From Collinsella sp. (lineage in GTDB: Bacteria > Actinomycetota > Coriobacteriia > Coriobacteriales > Coriobacteriaceae), in NCBI GenBank assembly GCA_019414055.1, contig DXMV01000015.1, positions 1 to 8,801 of the forward strand: a DNA stretch of 8,801 bases, written 5' to 3'. Below the pieces are notes generated by a model. That model saw only the letters and a program-made list of their open reading frames with translations. It had not been told where the DNA came from and ran no database searches. This document shows positions 1-5,786 of the stretch, piece by piece (positions within the stretch are counted from its first letter, which is position 1; the number at the start of each line of letters is the position of its first letter). Made by a program: the position numbers and the translations under genes.

Positions 1-1
1 C

Positions 2-256
2 GGCGTCGACCAGGTCAAGCTGATCCCCTGCGGCGGCGGCGACCCGATCGCGGCCTCCCGCGAGCAGTGGAACGACGGCTCCAACACCCTGTGCGTCGAG
101 CCCGGCAAGATCTGCGTCTACGCCCGCAACACCGTCACCAACGACGTGCTGTACAAGGAGGGCCTGGACCTTCTCGTCGTGCCCTCCGCCGAGCTCTCCC
201 GCGGCCGCGGCGGCCCGCGCTGCATGAGCATGCCCTTCTGGCGCGAGGACCTCTAA
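2..256 (+). CDS. arcA: Arginine deiminase, C-terminal part (5' end outside window)
   Basis: The last 84 residues of a protein whose start lies left of the window. Arginine deiminase hydrolyses L-arginine to L-citrulline and ammonia in the cytoplasm, the first step of the arginine deiminase pathway. The visible part carries conserved features of the family: a GGGD...REQWNDGSN block near the left edge, then a PGKICVYARN stretch, and the C-terminal GRGGPRCMSMPFWRE motif ending the protein. The Cys in that motif (codon 221-223) is the family's nucleophilic catalytic cysteine. The reading frame is open from the window edge to TAA at 254-256. The next gene, arcB, begins 105 nt downstream, which fits an arc operon. 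Family assignment is secure; the substrate-binding N-terminal part cannot be checked here. Confidence 0.95.
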   Translation, partial: GVDQVKLIPCGGGDPIAASREQWNDGSNTLCVEPGKICVYARNTVTNDVLYKEGLDLLVVPSAELSRGRGGPRCMSMPFWREDL

Positions 257-268
257 GTCTTTCCGTTT

Positions 269-316
269 CCGGTGCGGTCCCCCTACAACCGCACCGGTTT
301 CGCCCGTCAAACGGGC
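269..316 (+). other. Two consecutive hairpins in the arcA-arcB gap
   Basis: Seen directly: a perfect 10-bp inverted repeat, CCGGTGCGGT (269-278) and ACCGCACCGG (288-297), with a 9-nt loop, followed 4 nt later by a second perfect 6-bp hairpin, GCCCGT (302-307) and ACGGGC (311-316), with a 3-nt loop. Neither is followed by a long U-tract; the first is followed by only TTT. They are more likely an mRNA processing or stability element, or a weak attenuator within the arc transcript, than a full terminator. Function is inferred. Confidence 0.6.
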
Positions 317-346
317 ATCACTAATACTTACGTAATTCATTTCTTC

Positions 347-355
347 GAAAGGAAA
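347..355 (+). promoter_or_regulatory. Ribosome binding site fixing the arcB start
   Basis: GAAAGGAAA lies 6 nt before the ATG at 362 (8 nt from the end of its GGA core). This chooses 362 over the upstream in-frame ATG at 272, which lies inside a hairpin arm and has no purine-rich leader. Confidence 0.75.
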
Positions 356-361
356 CGAACC

Positions 362-1357
362 ATGGGTGTTAACCTCTCCGGCCGTAGCTTCCTCAAGCTC
401 CTCGACCTTACCACCGAGGAGATCGAGTACCTGCTCAAGCTCTCCAAGAACTTCAAGGACATGAAGCGCGCTGGCGTTCCGCACCGCTATCTCGAGGGCA
501 AGAACATCGTCCTGCTCTTCCAGAAGACCTCCACTCGTACCCGCTGCGCCTTCGAGGTCGGCGGCATGGATCTGGGCATGGGCGTCACCTACCTCGATCC
601 GGGTTCGTCGCAGATGGGCAAGAAGGAGTCCATCGAGGACACCGCCCGCGTTCTCGGCCGCATGTATGACGGCATCGAGTTCCGTGGCTTTGCCCAGGAC
701 GACGTCGAGGAGCTCGCCGCTAAGTCCGGCGTGCCCGTGTGGAACGGCCTGACCACTGAGTGGCACCCCACCCAGATGCTCGCCGACATCCTGACTGTCC
801 AGGAGAACTTCAACTACGACATCAAGGGCAAGACCCTCGTCTTCATGGGCGACTGCAAGAACAACGTCGCTCGCTCCCTCATGGTCGTCTGCTCCAAGCT
901 CGGCATGAACTTCGTGGCCTGCGGCCCCGAGGAGTGCATGCCTGCTGACGACGTTATCGAGGCCTGCAAGCCCATCGCCGAGGCCAACGGCTGCACCATC
1001 AAGCTGACCACCGACGTCAAGGACGGCGTCACCGGTGCTGACGTTCTCTACACCGACGTGTGGGTCTCCATGGGCGAGCCCGACGAGGTCTGGGCCGAGC
1101 GCATCGCTCAGCTCACCCCGTATCGCGTTACCTCCGAGGTCATGGCTATGGCCAACCCGGGTGCCATCTTCCTGCACTGCCTGCCCAGCTTCCACGACAC
1201 CAACACCACGATTGGCGCCGAGAAGTGCGAGCAGTTCGGCATCACCGAGCAGGAGGTCACCGACGAGGTCTTCGAGAGCCCCGCTTCCAAGGTCTTCGAC
1301 GAGGCCGAGAACCGCATGCACACCATCAAGGCTGTCATGTACGCTACGCTCAAGTAA
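362..1357 (+). CDS. arcB: Ornithine carbamoyltransferase, catabolic type
   Basis: A 331-residue cytoplasmic enzyme of the usual family length. It interconverts citrulline plus phosphate with ornithine plus carbamoyl phosphate. All signature motifs are present: STRTR at residues 57-61 (carbamoyl phosphate binding), HPTQ at 135-138, DxxxSMG at 232-238 (ornithine binding) and HCLP at 272-275 with the active-site Cys 273. The protein begins MGVNLSGRSFLKLLDLT, typical of the family N-terminus. Its position just after arcA and before an amino-acid carrier argues for the catabolic role, phosphorolysis of citrulline, rather than arginine biosynthesis (argF); sequence motifs alone do not separate the two. 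The start is set by the purine-rich site at 347-355. Confidence 0.96.
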   Translation: MGVNLSGRSFLKLLDLTTEEIEYLLKLSKNFKDMKRAGVPHRYLEGKNIVLLFQKTSTRTRCAFEVGGMDLGMGVTYLDPGSSQMGKKESIEDTARVLGRMYDGIEFRGFAQDDVEELAAKSGVPVWNGLTTEWHPTQMLADILTVQENFNYDIKGKTLVFMGDCKNNVARSLMVVCSKLGMNFVACGPEECMPADDVIEACKPIAEANGCTIKLTTDVKDGVTGADVLYTDVWVSMGEPDEVWAERIAQLTPYRVTSEVMAMANPGAIFLHCLPSFHDTNTTIGAEKCEQFGITEQEVTDEVFESPASKVFDEAENRMHTIKAVMYATLK

Positions 1358-1372
1358 GAGCATCTAGCATCT

Positions 1373-1409
1373 CGCTCGGGGTGCATTGCTGCGCACCCCG
1401 AGCGCTTTT
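1373..1409 (+). terminator. Rho-independent terminator or attenuator after arcB
   Basis: A perfect 12-bp stem, CGCTCGGGGTGC (1373-1384) and GCACCCCGAGCG (1393-1404), with an 8-nt loop, then CTTTTGT. It sits 15 nt after the arcB stop codon and before the carrier gene, which has no convincing promoter of its own. Partial readthrough would give less carrier than enzyme. Confidence 0.85.
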
Positions 1410-1487
1410 GTCTGGTAAAAATCTCGCACAGAGCGACATGCACGGCACGGAAGAGCCGCTTCGGGCGAGATCAGTAAATGATTTATG

Positions 1488-1495
1488 AAGGGGGG
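1488..1495 (+). promoter_or_regulatory. Ribosome binding site of the YfcC-family carrier
   Basis: AAGGGGGG ends 9 nt before ATG 1505. It overlaps the upstream in-frame ATG at 1478 and directly abuts the one at 1496, so neither of those could use it. This supports a start at 1505. Confidence 0.65.
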
Positions 1496-1504
1496 ATGAG
1501 AACT

Positions 1505-2983
1505 ATGACTGAGACCGCTAAGAAAAAGCGCGGTATGCCTTCATCGTTCACCATTCTTCTTGCTCTGCTGGCAATTGTCGCGGTTATTACCGTTATCGTC
1601 TCCGGTACGTCCGGCGGCGCGGTTACCGCTGCCCGTCTGAGCGATTTCTGCACCGCCCCGATCAAGGGCTTCGCCGACGCTCTGCCCGTCTGCCTGTTCG
1701 TTATGATCCTGGGCGGCTTCCTCGGCATGATGACCGAGACCGGCGCCCTGGACAACGGCATTGCCGTTCTGGTGCAGAAGCTTAAGGGCAATGAGATCAT
1801 GCTCGTTCCCGTGCTGATGCTCATCTTCTCCCTCGGTGGTACCACCTATGGTATGTGCGAGGAGACCGTTCCCTTCTACGCCCTGCTCGCCGCTACCATG
1901 ATGGCTGCTGGCTTCGACCCCATGGTCGGCGCCGCTACCGTCCTGCTCGGCGCTGGCTGCGGCTGCCTCGGCTCCACGGTTAACCCGTTTGCCGTCGGCG
2001 CTGCCGTCGACGCTCTGACCGGCGTTGGCATCGAGGTCAACCAGTCCATCATCATCGGCCTCGGTGCCGTCCTGTGGATTGTTACCACCGGCATGTCCAT
2101 CTTCTTCGTCATGAACTATGCCAAGAAGGTTAAGGCTGACAAGGGTTCCACCATCCTTTCGATGCAGGAGCTCAAGGACGCCGAAGAGACTCACGGCAAG
2201 GCTGCTTCCGAGGTTAACAAGGAGGTCAAGCTCACCGGTCGTCAGAAGGGTGTTCTGATCGCCTTTGCCTTCACCTTCGTCGTCATGATCGTCGGCTTCA
2301 TCCCGCTGGCTGACCTCAACGAGGGCGTCGCCAACTTCTTCGATGCTGGCGCTGTCTATGACGCCGACGGTAACGCCATCGTTCAGGGCTGGTCTGCCCT
2401 GATCACCGGCCTGCCCATTGGCCAGTGGTACTTCGACGAGGCTTCCACCTGGTTCTTCCTCATGGCTGTCCTGATCGGTATTATCGGCGGCCTGTCCGAG
2501 AAGCAGATCGTCAACACCTTCATCACCGGCGCTGCCGACATGATGTCCGTTGTCCTCGTCATCGCTCTTGCCCGTGGTATCTCCGTCCTCATGGCTAGCA
2601 CCGGCCTCGACGTCTACGTCCTCGACGCTGCCGCCAATGCTCTGTCTGGCCTGTCCGGCGTGATCTTCGCTCCCATGAGCTTCCTGGTCTACTTCGGCCT
2701 GTCCTTCCTGATCCCCTCGACCTCTGGTATGGCTACCGTGTCCATGCCCATCATGGGACCGCTGGCTGTCAAGCTCGGCTTCTCGCCCGAGGTCATGGTC
2801 ATGATCTACTCCGCCGCCATCGGCATCGTGAACCTGTTCACCCCGACCTCCGGCGCCATCATGGGCGGTCTCGCCCTGGCCAAGATCGAGTGGACGACCT
2901 GGCTCAAGTTTGCTCTTAAGCTCATCGTCGCTCTCTCCATCGTCTGCGCCATCATCCTGACCATCGCTTGCGTGATGATCTAA
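1505..2983 (+). CDS. YfcC/DcuC-superfamily membrane carrier, probable arginine/ornithine exchanger
   Basis: A 492-residue polytopic membrane protein of the YfcC family (C4-dicarboxylate anaerobic carrier superfamily). The short basic N-terminus (TAKKKRGMPSSF) leads into a first membrane segment at about residues 15-33, with many further hydrophobic segments to the C-terminus. A hydrophilic loop at about 200-245 divides two halves. Family signatures are a GMCEETVPFY-type motif (E119-E120-T121), STVNPFAVG (N160-P161-F162), and in the second half IPSTSGMA (403-410) and NLFTPTSG (443-450), which resemble the re-entrant substrate loops of this fold. YfcC homologues often sit in arginine deiminase operons, and its place after arcA and arcB suggests exchange of external arginine for internal ornithine. 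That substrate is inferred from context; a dicarboxylate or dipeptide is less likely. In-frame ATGs at 1478 and 1496 are rejected because of the ribosome site position. Confidence 0.9.
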   Translation: MTETAKKKRGMPSSFTILLALLAIVAVITVIVSGTSGGAVTAARLSDFCTAPIKGFADALPVCLFVMILGGFLGMMTETGALDNGIAVLVQKLKGNEIMLVPVLMLIFSLGGTTYGMCEETVPFYALLAATMMAAGFDPMVGAATVLLGAGCGCLGSTVNPFAVGAAVDALTGVGIEVNQSIIIGLGAVLWIVTTGMSIFFVMNYAKKVKADKGSTILSMQELKDAEETHGKAASEVNKEVKLTGRQKGVLIAFAFTFVVMIVGFIPLADLNEGVANFFDAGAVYDADGNAIVQGWSALITGLPIGQWYFDEASTWFFLMAVLIGIIGGLSEKQIVNTFITGAADMMSVVLVIALARGISVLMASTGLDVYVLDAAANALSGLSGVIFAPMSFLVYFGLSFLIPSTSGMATVSMPIMGPLAVKLGFSPEVMVMIYSAAIGIVNLFTPTSGAIMGGLALAKIEWTTWLKFALKLIVALSIVCAIILTIACVMI

Positions 2984-3010
2984 GTACCCCCTGGGTACCC
3001 CACGGAAACC

Positions 3011-3041
3011 ATGACGATCCTATAACGGATCACCTGGTCAT
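3011..3041. repeat. Bulged inverted repeat
   Basis: ATGAC-GATCC (3011-3020) pairs with GGATC (3027-3031) and GTCAT (3037-3041) around a 6-nt loop, with a 5-nt bulge on the right arm. An alternative pairing, GACGAT (3013-3018) with ATCGTC (3040-3045), is also possible. Function unknown. Confidence 0.45.
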
Positions 3042-3048
3042 CGTCTGT

Positions 3049-3069
3049 CCGGTGGGGTAACCCCACCGG
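3049..3069. repeat. Perfect 9-bp palindrome with 3-nt loop
   Basis: CCGGTGGGG (3049-3057), TAA, CCCCACCGG (3061-3069). There is no U-tract on either side. It is one of a run of closely spaced hairpins after the arc genes and may stabilise or process the 3' end. Confidence 0.7.
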
Positions 3070-3085
3070 TAGACTCCTACCTTTA

Positions 3086-3116
3086 GCCCCCTCCCGTTCC
3101 GTGCGCGGGAGGGGGC
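3086..3116. repeat. GC-rich 11-bp hairpin
   Basis: GCCCCCTCCCG (3086-3096) and CGGGAGGGGGC (3106-3116) with a 9-nt loop. The following sequence, GACTTGCG, is not a U-tract, so it is not a standard intrinsic terminator on the + strand. Confidence 0.7.
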
Positions 3117-3123
3117 GACTTGC

Positions 3124-3151
3124 GTTCCGGCGTTTTACCAAACGCCGGAAC
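3124..3151. repeat. Perfect 12-bp hairpin with tetraloop
   Basis: GTTCCGGCGTTT (3124-3135), loop TACC, AAACGCCGGAAC (3140-3151). There is no T-run after it. It lies 7 nt after the preceding GC-rich hairpin. Confidence 0.75.
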
Positions 3152-3164
3152 CGGTCGACGCTGC

Positions 3165-3264
3165 ACGGGCACCAGAGCGACAACTTGTCATTCAAAGAGG
3201 CCGGCATGACCAAAAGGTCTATGCCGGCCTCTTTTCATGCCAATTTGTTCGCTCTGGTGCCCGT
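3165..3264. repeat. Outer 16-bp inverted repeat enclosing a terminator hairpin
   Basis: ACGGGCACCAGAGCGA (3165-3180) is the exact reverse complement of TCGCTCTGGTGCCCGT (3249-3264). The hairpin at 3194-3234 lies between them, so the stretch can fold as a two-tier cruciform. The right arm also belongs to the first copy of the tandem repeat that starts at 3233, so the left arm looks like an inverted fragment of that unit. Confidence 0.75.
3194..3235 (+). terminator. Probable Rho-independent terminator of the arc operon
   Basis: A 14-bp perfect stem, AAAGAGGCCGGCAT (3194-3207) and ATGCCGGCCTCTTT (3221-3234), is extended inside by GACC/GGTC across one bulged T around an AAAA loop, and is followed by TTTTC. 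It is the first structure after the carrier stop codon with a real U-run. The A-run on the left arm would also allow weak termination on the opposite strand. Confidence 0.8.
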
Positions 3265-3442
3265 TCGCTGACTTATGCTCAACCTGCGACGCTGCCATCG
3301 TTAGTGCAAAGGTGTCAGGTTGCTTCGCGCCATTCCCTCCTCTTTCACGTCACCTTGCTCGCTCTGGCGGGCGCTCGCTGACTTATGCTCCACCTGCGAT
3401 GTTTCCATTATTGATGCAAAGGGGTCAGGTTAGCTTGCACCA
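3233..3442. repeat. Two tandem degenerate copies of a ~110-nt noncoding unit
   Basis: Copy one (3233-3332) and copy two (3343-3442) align without gaps at a constant offset of 110 nt, with about 77 of 100 positions identical by hand count. The best block is TCGCTGACTTATGCTC, identical at 3265-3280 and 3375-3390; others are GCTCTGG (3251, 3361) and TGCAAAGG.GTCAGGT (3305, 3415). No target-site duplication, coding frame or ribosome site was found. It resembles a genome-dispersed intergenic repeat that duplicated here; the dispersal is inferred. Confidence 0.75.
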
Positions 3443-3449
3443 AAAGGGG

Positions 3450-3518
3450 AAGTTGCGGTGGAATAGTTCCTGTTTGCGTGTCCTGAGGGACTAAGCGGGA
3501 ACTATTCCACCGCAACTT
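3450..3518. repeat. Long hairpin with 21-bp perfect arms
   Basis: The 21-nt arm at 3450-3470 (begins AAGTTGCGGTGG) is the exact reverse complement of 3498-3518 (ends CCACCGCAACTT). The 27-nt centre can continue the stem with wobble pairs (3471-3476 with 3492-3497) and a top helix, GTCC (3480-3483) with GGAC (3488-3491). No T-run follows on either strand. It starts 7 nt after the second tandem copy and ends about 60 nt before the next promoter. It may be a palindromic repetitive element; it contains no coding sequence. Confidence 0.8.
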
Positions 3519-3560
3519 ATCGAGCGCGTGTTTGGTTGGTGCCTGTTGATGGCCTGGCCT

Positions 3561-3586
3561 TTGCGAGGGGCTGGCTCCGCTATAAT
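3561..3586 (+). promoter_or_regulatory. Probable promoter of the DUF1846 gene
   Basis: A perfect -10 box, TATAAT (3581-3586), lies 41 nt before the start codon. The -35 is poor: TTGCGA (3561-3566) is only 14 nt upstream, and the sequence at optimal 17-nt spacing (CCTTTG, 3558-3563) is weak. The -10 call is firm, the -35 tentative. Confidence 0.6.
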
Positions 3587-3626
3587 CGCTTAGGAACTTT
3601 ATTGAGAAACGGGACGGGAGCCATAC

Positions 3627-5108
3627 ATGCGCCAGGGTTTCGACAACGCGAAGTATATCGAGCTGCAGGCCGCTCATATTAAGGAGCGCATCTCGCAGTT
3701 TGGCGGCAAGCTGTATTTGGAGTTTGGCGGCAAGCTGTTTGACGACTATCACGCGAGCCGCGTGCTGCCGGGTTTTGAGCCGGATAGTAAGTTTCGCATG
3801 CTTAAGAGCATTGCCGACGACGTCGAGGTCATCATCGCCATTAACGCGAACCACATCGAGAAGAACAAGGCTCGCGGTGACCTGGGCATTACCTATGACG
3901 AGGACGTTTTGCGCCTGGTCGACCTGTTCCGCGGCAACGGTTTTGCTGTCGCGGCCGTGGTCATCACCCAGTACGCCGGCCAGCCCGCCGCCGATGTGTT
4001 CCGCAATCGCTTGAACGCGCTCGGCATTCCCGCCAAGCTGCACTATCCCATCGAGGGCTATCCGCACGATGTTGATCTGATTGTGTCCGACGACGGCTAT
4101 GGCAAGAACGAGTTTGTCGAGACTACCCGTCCGCTCGTCGTCGTGACGGCGCCCGGCCCTGGCTCGGGCAAGCTCGCCACTTGCCTGTCTCAGCTCTATC
4201 ACGAGCACAAGCACGGCACCGCCGCTGGCTATGCCAAGTTCGAGACGTTCCCGGTCTGGAATCTGCCCCTCACGCATCCGGTCAACATCGCCTATGAGGC
4301 CGCCACGGCCGACCTCGACGATGCCAATATCATCGACTCCTTCCACTTGGAGGCCTACAACAAGACCACGGTCAACTACAACCGTGACGTCGAGGCTTTC
4401 CCGGTGGTCCATGCCCTGATGGAAAAGATTTTGGGGGAGAGCCCCTACCAGAGCCCCACCGACATGGGTGTAAATATGGTCGGCTTTGCCATCACCGATG
4501 ACGATGCCTGCCGTGATGCCTCCAAGATGGAGATCGTCCGCCGCTACTTTGCTGCGGTCGAGGCCGTGCGCCGCACCGGTGTGGGCGATGAACAAGTTGA
4601 TCGTCTCAAGCTCATTATGAAGAAGGCCGGTATCGATAAGAACTACTCGCCGGCACGCTCGGCCGCCCTTACCAGGGAGCAGCTGACGGGTGGCCCCGTA
4701 GGCGCCATGGTCATGCCCGACGGCTCCGTGGTGACCGGCAAGACTTCCACGCGCCTGGGCGCCGCGAGTTCGCTCATCATGAATGCCCTCAAGCATGTCT
4801 CGGGCGTCGACCTTGAGCTCGAGGTCATTAGCGATGAGGCGATTGAGCCTATTAGCAAGCTCAAGACGCATTTCCTGGGTAGCAAGAACCCGCGCCTGCA
4901 CACCGACGAGACGCTTATGGCGCTCTCGATCACCTCGGCAACGAGCGAGACGGCGGCCCGCGTCCTTTCGGGCCTGGAGCAGCTGCGCGGCTGCGATGCC
5001 TTCTTTAGCGTGATCATCTCGCCGACGGACGAGACGGTGTTGCGCAAGCTGGGCATCAACGTGTGCTGCGAGCCCAAGTTCGAGCGCCGTGGTTTCTTCC
5101 ACCGCTAA
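3627..5108 (+). CDS. DUF1846 (UPF0371) family protein
   Basis: A 493-residue soluble protein that matches the DUF1846 family along its whole length, near the usual size of about 500 residues. It starts MRQGFDNAKYIELQAAHIKERISQF and has the family's FGGKLYLEFGGKLFDDYHASRVLPGF block (about 25-50), a TAPGPGSGKLATCLSQLY stretch with a P-loop-like GPGSGK at 177-182, and HPVNIAYEAATADLDDAN further on. The family has no established reaction. The glycine-rich GSGK segment suggests nucleotide or phosphate binding, but this is not a full classical Walker A (GxxxxGKS/T), because Leu follows the Lys. No signal peptide or membrane segment is seen. GGGAG (3616-3620) is 6 nt before the ATG. A -10 box lies upstream and a terminator just downstream, so it is probably transcribed alone. 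The family is confident; the function is unknown. Confidence 0.9.
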   Translation: MRQGFDNAKYIELQAAHIKERISQFGGKLYLEFGGKLFDDYHASRVLPGFEPDSKFRMLKSIADDVEVIIAINANHIEKNKARGDLGITYDEDVLRLVDLFRGNGFAVAAVVITQYAGQPAADVFRNRLNALGIPAKLHYPIEGYPHDVDLIVSDDGYGKNEFVETTRPLVVVTAPGPGSGKLATCLSQLYHEHKHGTAAGYAKFETFPVWNLPLTHPVNIAYEAATADLDDANIIDSFHLEAYNKTTVNYNRDVEAFPVVHALMEKILGESPYQSPTDMGVNMVGFAITDDDACRDASKMEIVRRYFAAVEAVRRTGVGDEQVDRLKLIMKKAGIDKNYSPARSAALTREQLTGGPVGAMVMPDGSVVTGKTSTRLGAASSLIMNALKHVSGVDLELEVISDEAIEPISKLKTHFLGSKNPRLHTDETLMALSITSATSETAARVLSGLEQLRGCDAFFSVIISPTDETVLRKLGINVCCEPKFERRGFFHR

Positions 5109-5127
5109 GCCTGAATAAATTGGTTCG

Positions 5128-5166
5128 AAAGGGGCGCATCGGGTATACATTCGGTGTGCCCCTTTT
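5128..5166 (+). terminator. Rho-independent terminator after the DUF1846 gene
   Basis: AAAGGGGCGCA (5128-5138) pairs with TGTGCCCCTTT (5155-5165), 11 bp with one G-U pair, followed by TA after TTTT. The loop is 16 nt. It lies 20 nt beyond the stop codon. Confidence 0.8.
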
Positions 5167-5229
5167 ATCAACAAAGCTACCGTTTAACCTAAAATCAGCT
5201 CGTTTACCTGCCTATAAGCGATTTGGCGG

Positions 5230-5237
5230 TATACAAT
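5230..5237 (+). promoter_or_regulatory. Possible -10 region before the winged-helix gene
   Basis: TATACAAT contains two overlapping -10-like hexamers (TATACA and TACAAT), in an AT-rich patch after the preceding terminator. No good -35 is found at standard spacing; the nearest, TTTACC at 5203-5208, is too far away. Tentative. Confidence 0.35.
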
Positions 5238-5272
5238 AACCCTAATTGTTTCATCCTTTTGCGGGGATGCCG

Positions 5273-5298
5273 CATGATGGGTGTTGCCGGCCATCATG
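5273..5298. promoter_or_regulatory. Inverted repeat in the leader of the winged-helix gene
   Basis: CATGATGG (5273-5280) and CCATCATG (5291-5298) form a perfect 8-bp dyad with a 10-nt spacer, 59 nt before the start codon. It could be an operator for autoregulation or an mRNA hairpin. Overlapping near-direct repeats, GGGTGTTGCCGG (5279-5290) and GGGTGTGCCGG (5298-5308), lie in the same stretch. Confidence 0.45.
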
Positions 5299-5356
5299 GG
5301 GTGTGCCGGTCGCGCGCGGTGCAAGTGATGCCCGTGCTCGGTTTGAGGAGGCTGCC

Positions 5357-5695
5357 ATGGCTGGCAAGGGTCGTGCGAGTGTCAACGATATGAAGCGTGT
5401 CGAGGTGCAGGTGCTGATGGAGATCGCACAGCAGTCCGAAGACAACGGCGGATTTTATGGCTTTTCGCGCAAGACGCTTGCCGAGCGTGTGGGGGTGTCC
5501 CCGTATCGCGCCCGCGCGGCAATTGAACGCCTGGAATCCGAAGACATCATTGAGGTCGTTTCGCGCTACAGCGACGACGGCGGCCAGCTCGCAAATGGTA
5601 TTTGTCTCACGGAGCGTGGCGAGTGGTATCTAGAGGGCATCCGTGCCGGTATGCTCGCGCAGGACTTAATCAAGGACGAATTCGCCGATCGATAA
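5357..5695 (+). CDS. Small winged-helix DNA-binding protein, specific role unknown
   Basis: A 112-residue protein. The central part reads as a winged helix-turn-helix: a first helix at about residues 12-27 (MKRVEVQVLMEIAQQS), then the helix-turn-helix FSRKTLAERVGVSPYRARAAIERLESEDII (about 36-65), and a probable wing, SRYSDDGGQLANGICLTERG. This GntR- or MarR-like pattern suggests a transcription regulator, but no effector domain is present and the target is unknown. The start is set by GAGGAGG (5345-5351) 5 nt before the ATG; the frame stays open upstream to an ATG at 5246 that lacks a ribosome site. Terminators on both sides (5128-5166 and 5720-5752) make it a single-gene unit. I recognise the fold but not the particular regulator. 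Confidence 0.78.
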   Translation: MAGKGRASVNDMKRVEVQVLMEIAQQSEDNGGFYGFSRKTLAERVGVSPYRARAAIERLESEDIIEVVSRYSDDGGQLANGICLTERGEWYLEGIRAGMLAQDLIKDEFADR

Positions 5696-5719
5696 CAGCG
5701 CGCATCCATAGTGGAAACG

Positions 5720-5752
5720 ACGCCGCCTGGGCAACCGGACGGCGTTTTGTTT
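5720..5752 (+). terminator. Rho-independent terminator after the winged-helix gene
   Basis: ACGCCG (5720-5725) and CGGCGT (5740-5745) with a 14-nt loop, followed by TTTGTTTC directly after the stem's T. The stem is short but GC-rich, and the T-rich tail is good. Confidence 0.7.
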
Positions 5753-5786
5753 CGAGATGGAGAAATGCGATTGCGCGTAAGAAAAA

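Larger units (their letters stand above)
2984..3600. other. Gene-free interval rich in inverted and direct repeats
   Basis: About 620 nt between the carrier and the DUF1846 gene with no credible coding region; the open frames have no ribosome site and run through hairpins. By eye it holds a small hairpin at 2984-2998, a bulged hairpin at 3011-3041, perfect hairpins at 3049-3069, 3086-3116 and 3124-3151, a nested palindrome at 3165-3264, two tandem repeats covering 3233-3442, and a long hairpin at 3450-3518. It ends with the promoter of the next gene. Confidence 0.85.

Noticed and set aside
322..345. A promoter or ArgR box before arcB
   Set aside because: TAATAC and an ATTCA half-site are present, but no -35 at proper spacing and no second ArgR half-site could be found.
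3237..3494. An 85-codon + strand open frame across the tandem repeats
   Set aside because: It has no ribosome site and passes through both repeat copies and one arm of the long hairpin. The apparent peptide is a translation of repeat DNA.
2984..3600. A CRISPR array in the repeat-rich gap
   Set aside because: There are only two copies of a long degenerate unit, without short identical repeats, regular unique spacers or nearby cas genes.
3408..5174. A 588-codon open frame on the minus strand opposite the DUF1846 gene
   Set aside because: It mirrors a well-supported + strand gene, reads as low-complexity protein without a recognisable family, and runs into the intergenic hairpin region. It is a shadow of GC-biased codon use.
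5246..5356. N-terminal extension of the winged-helix protein from an ATG at 5246
   Set aside because: No ribosome site precedes it, the added residues look unlike a domain, and the region holds the dyad; the strong GAGGAGG site supports the ATG at 5357.
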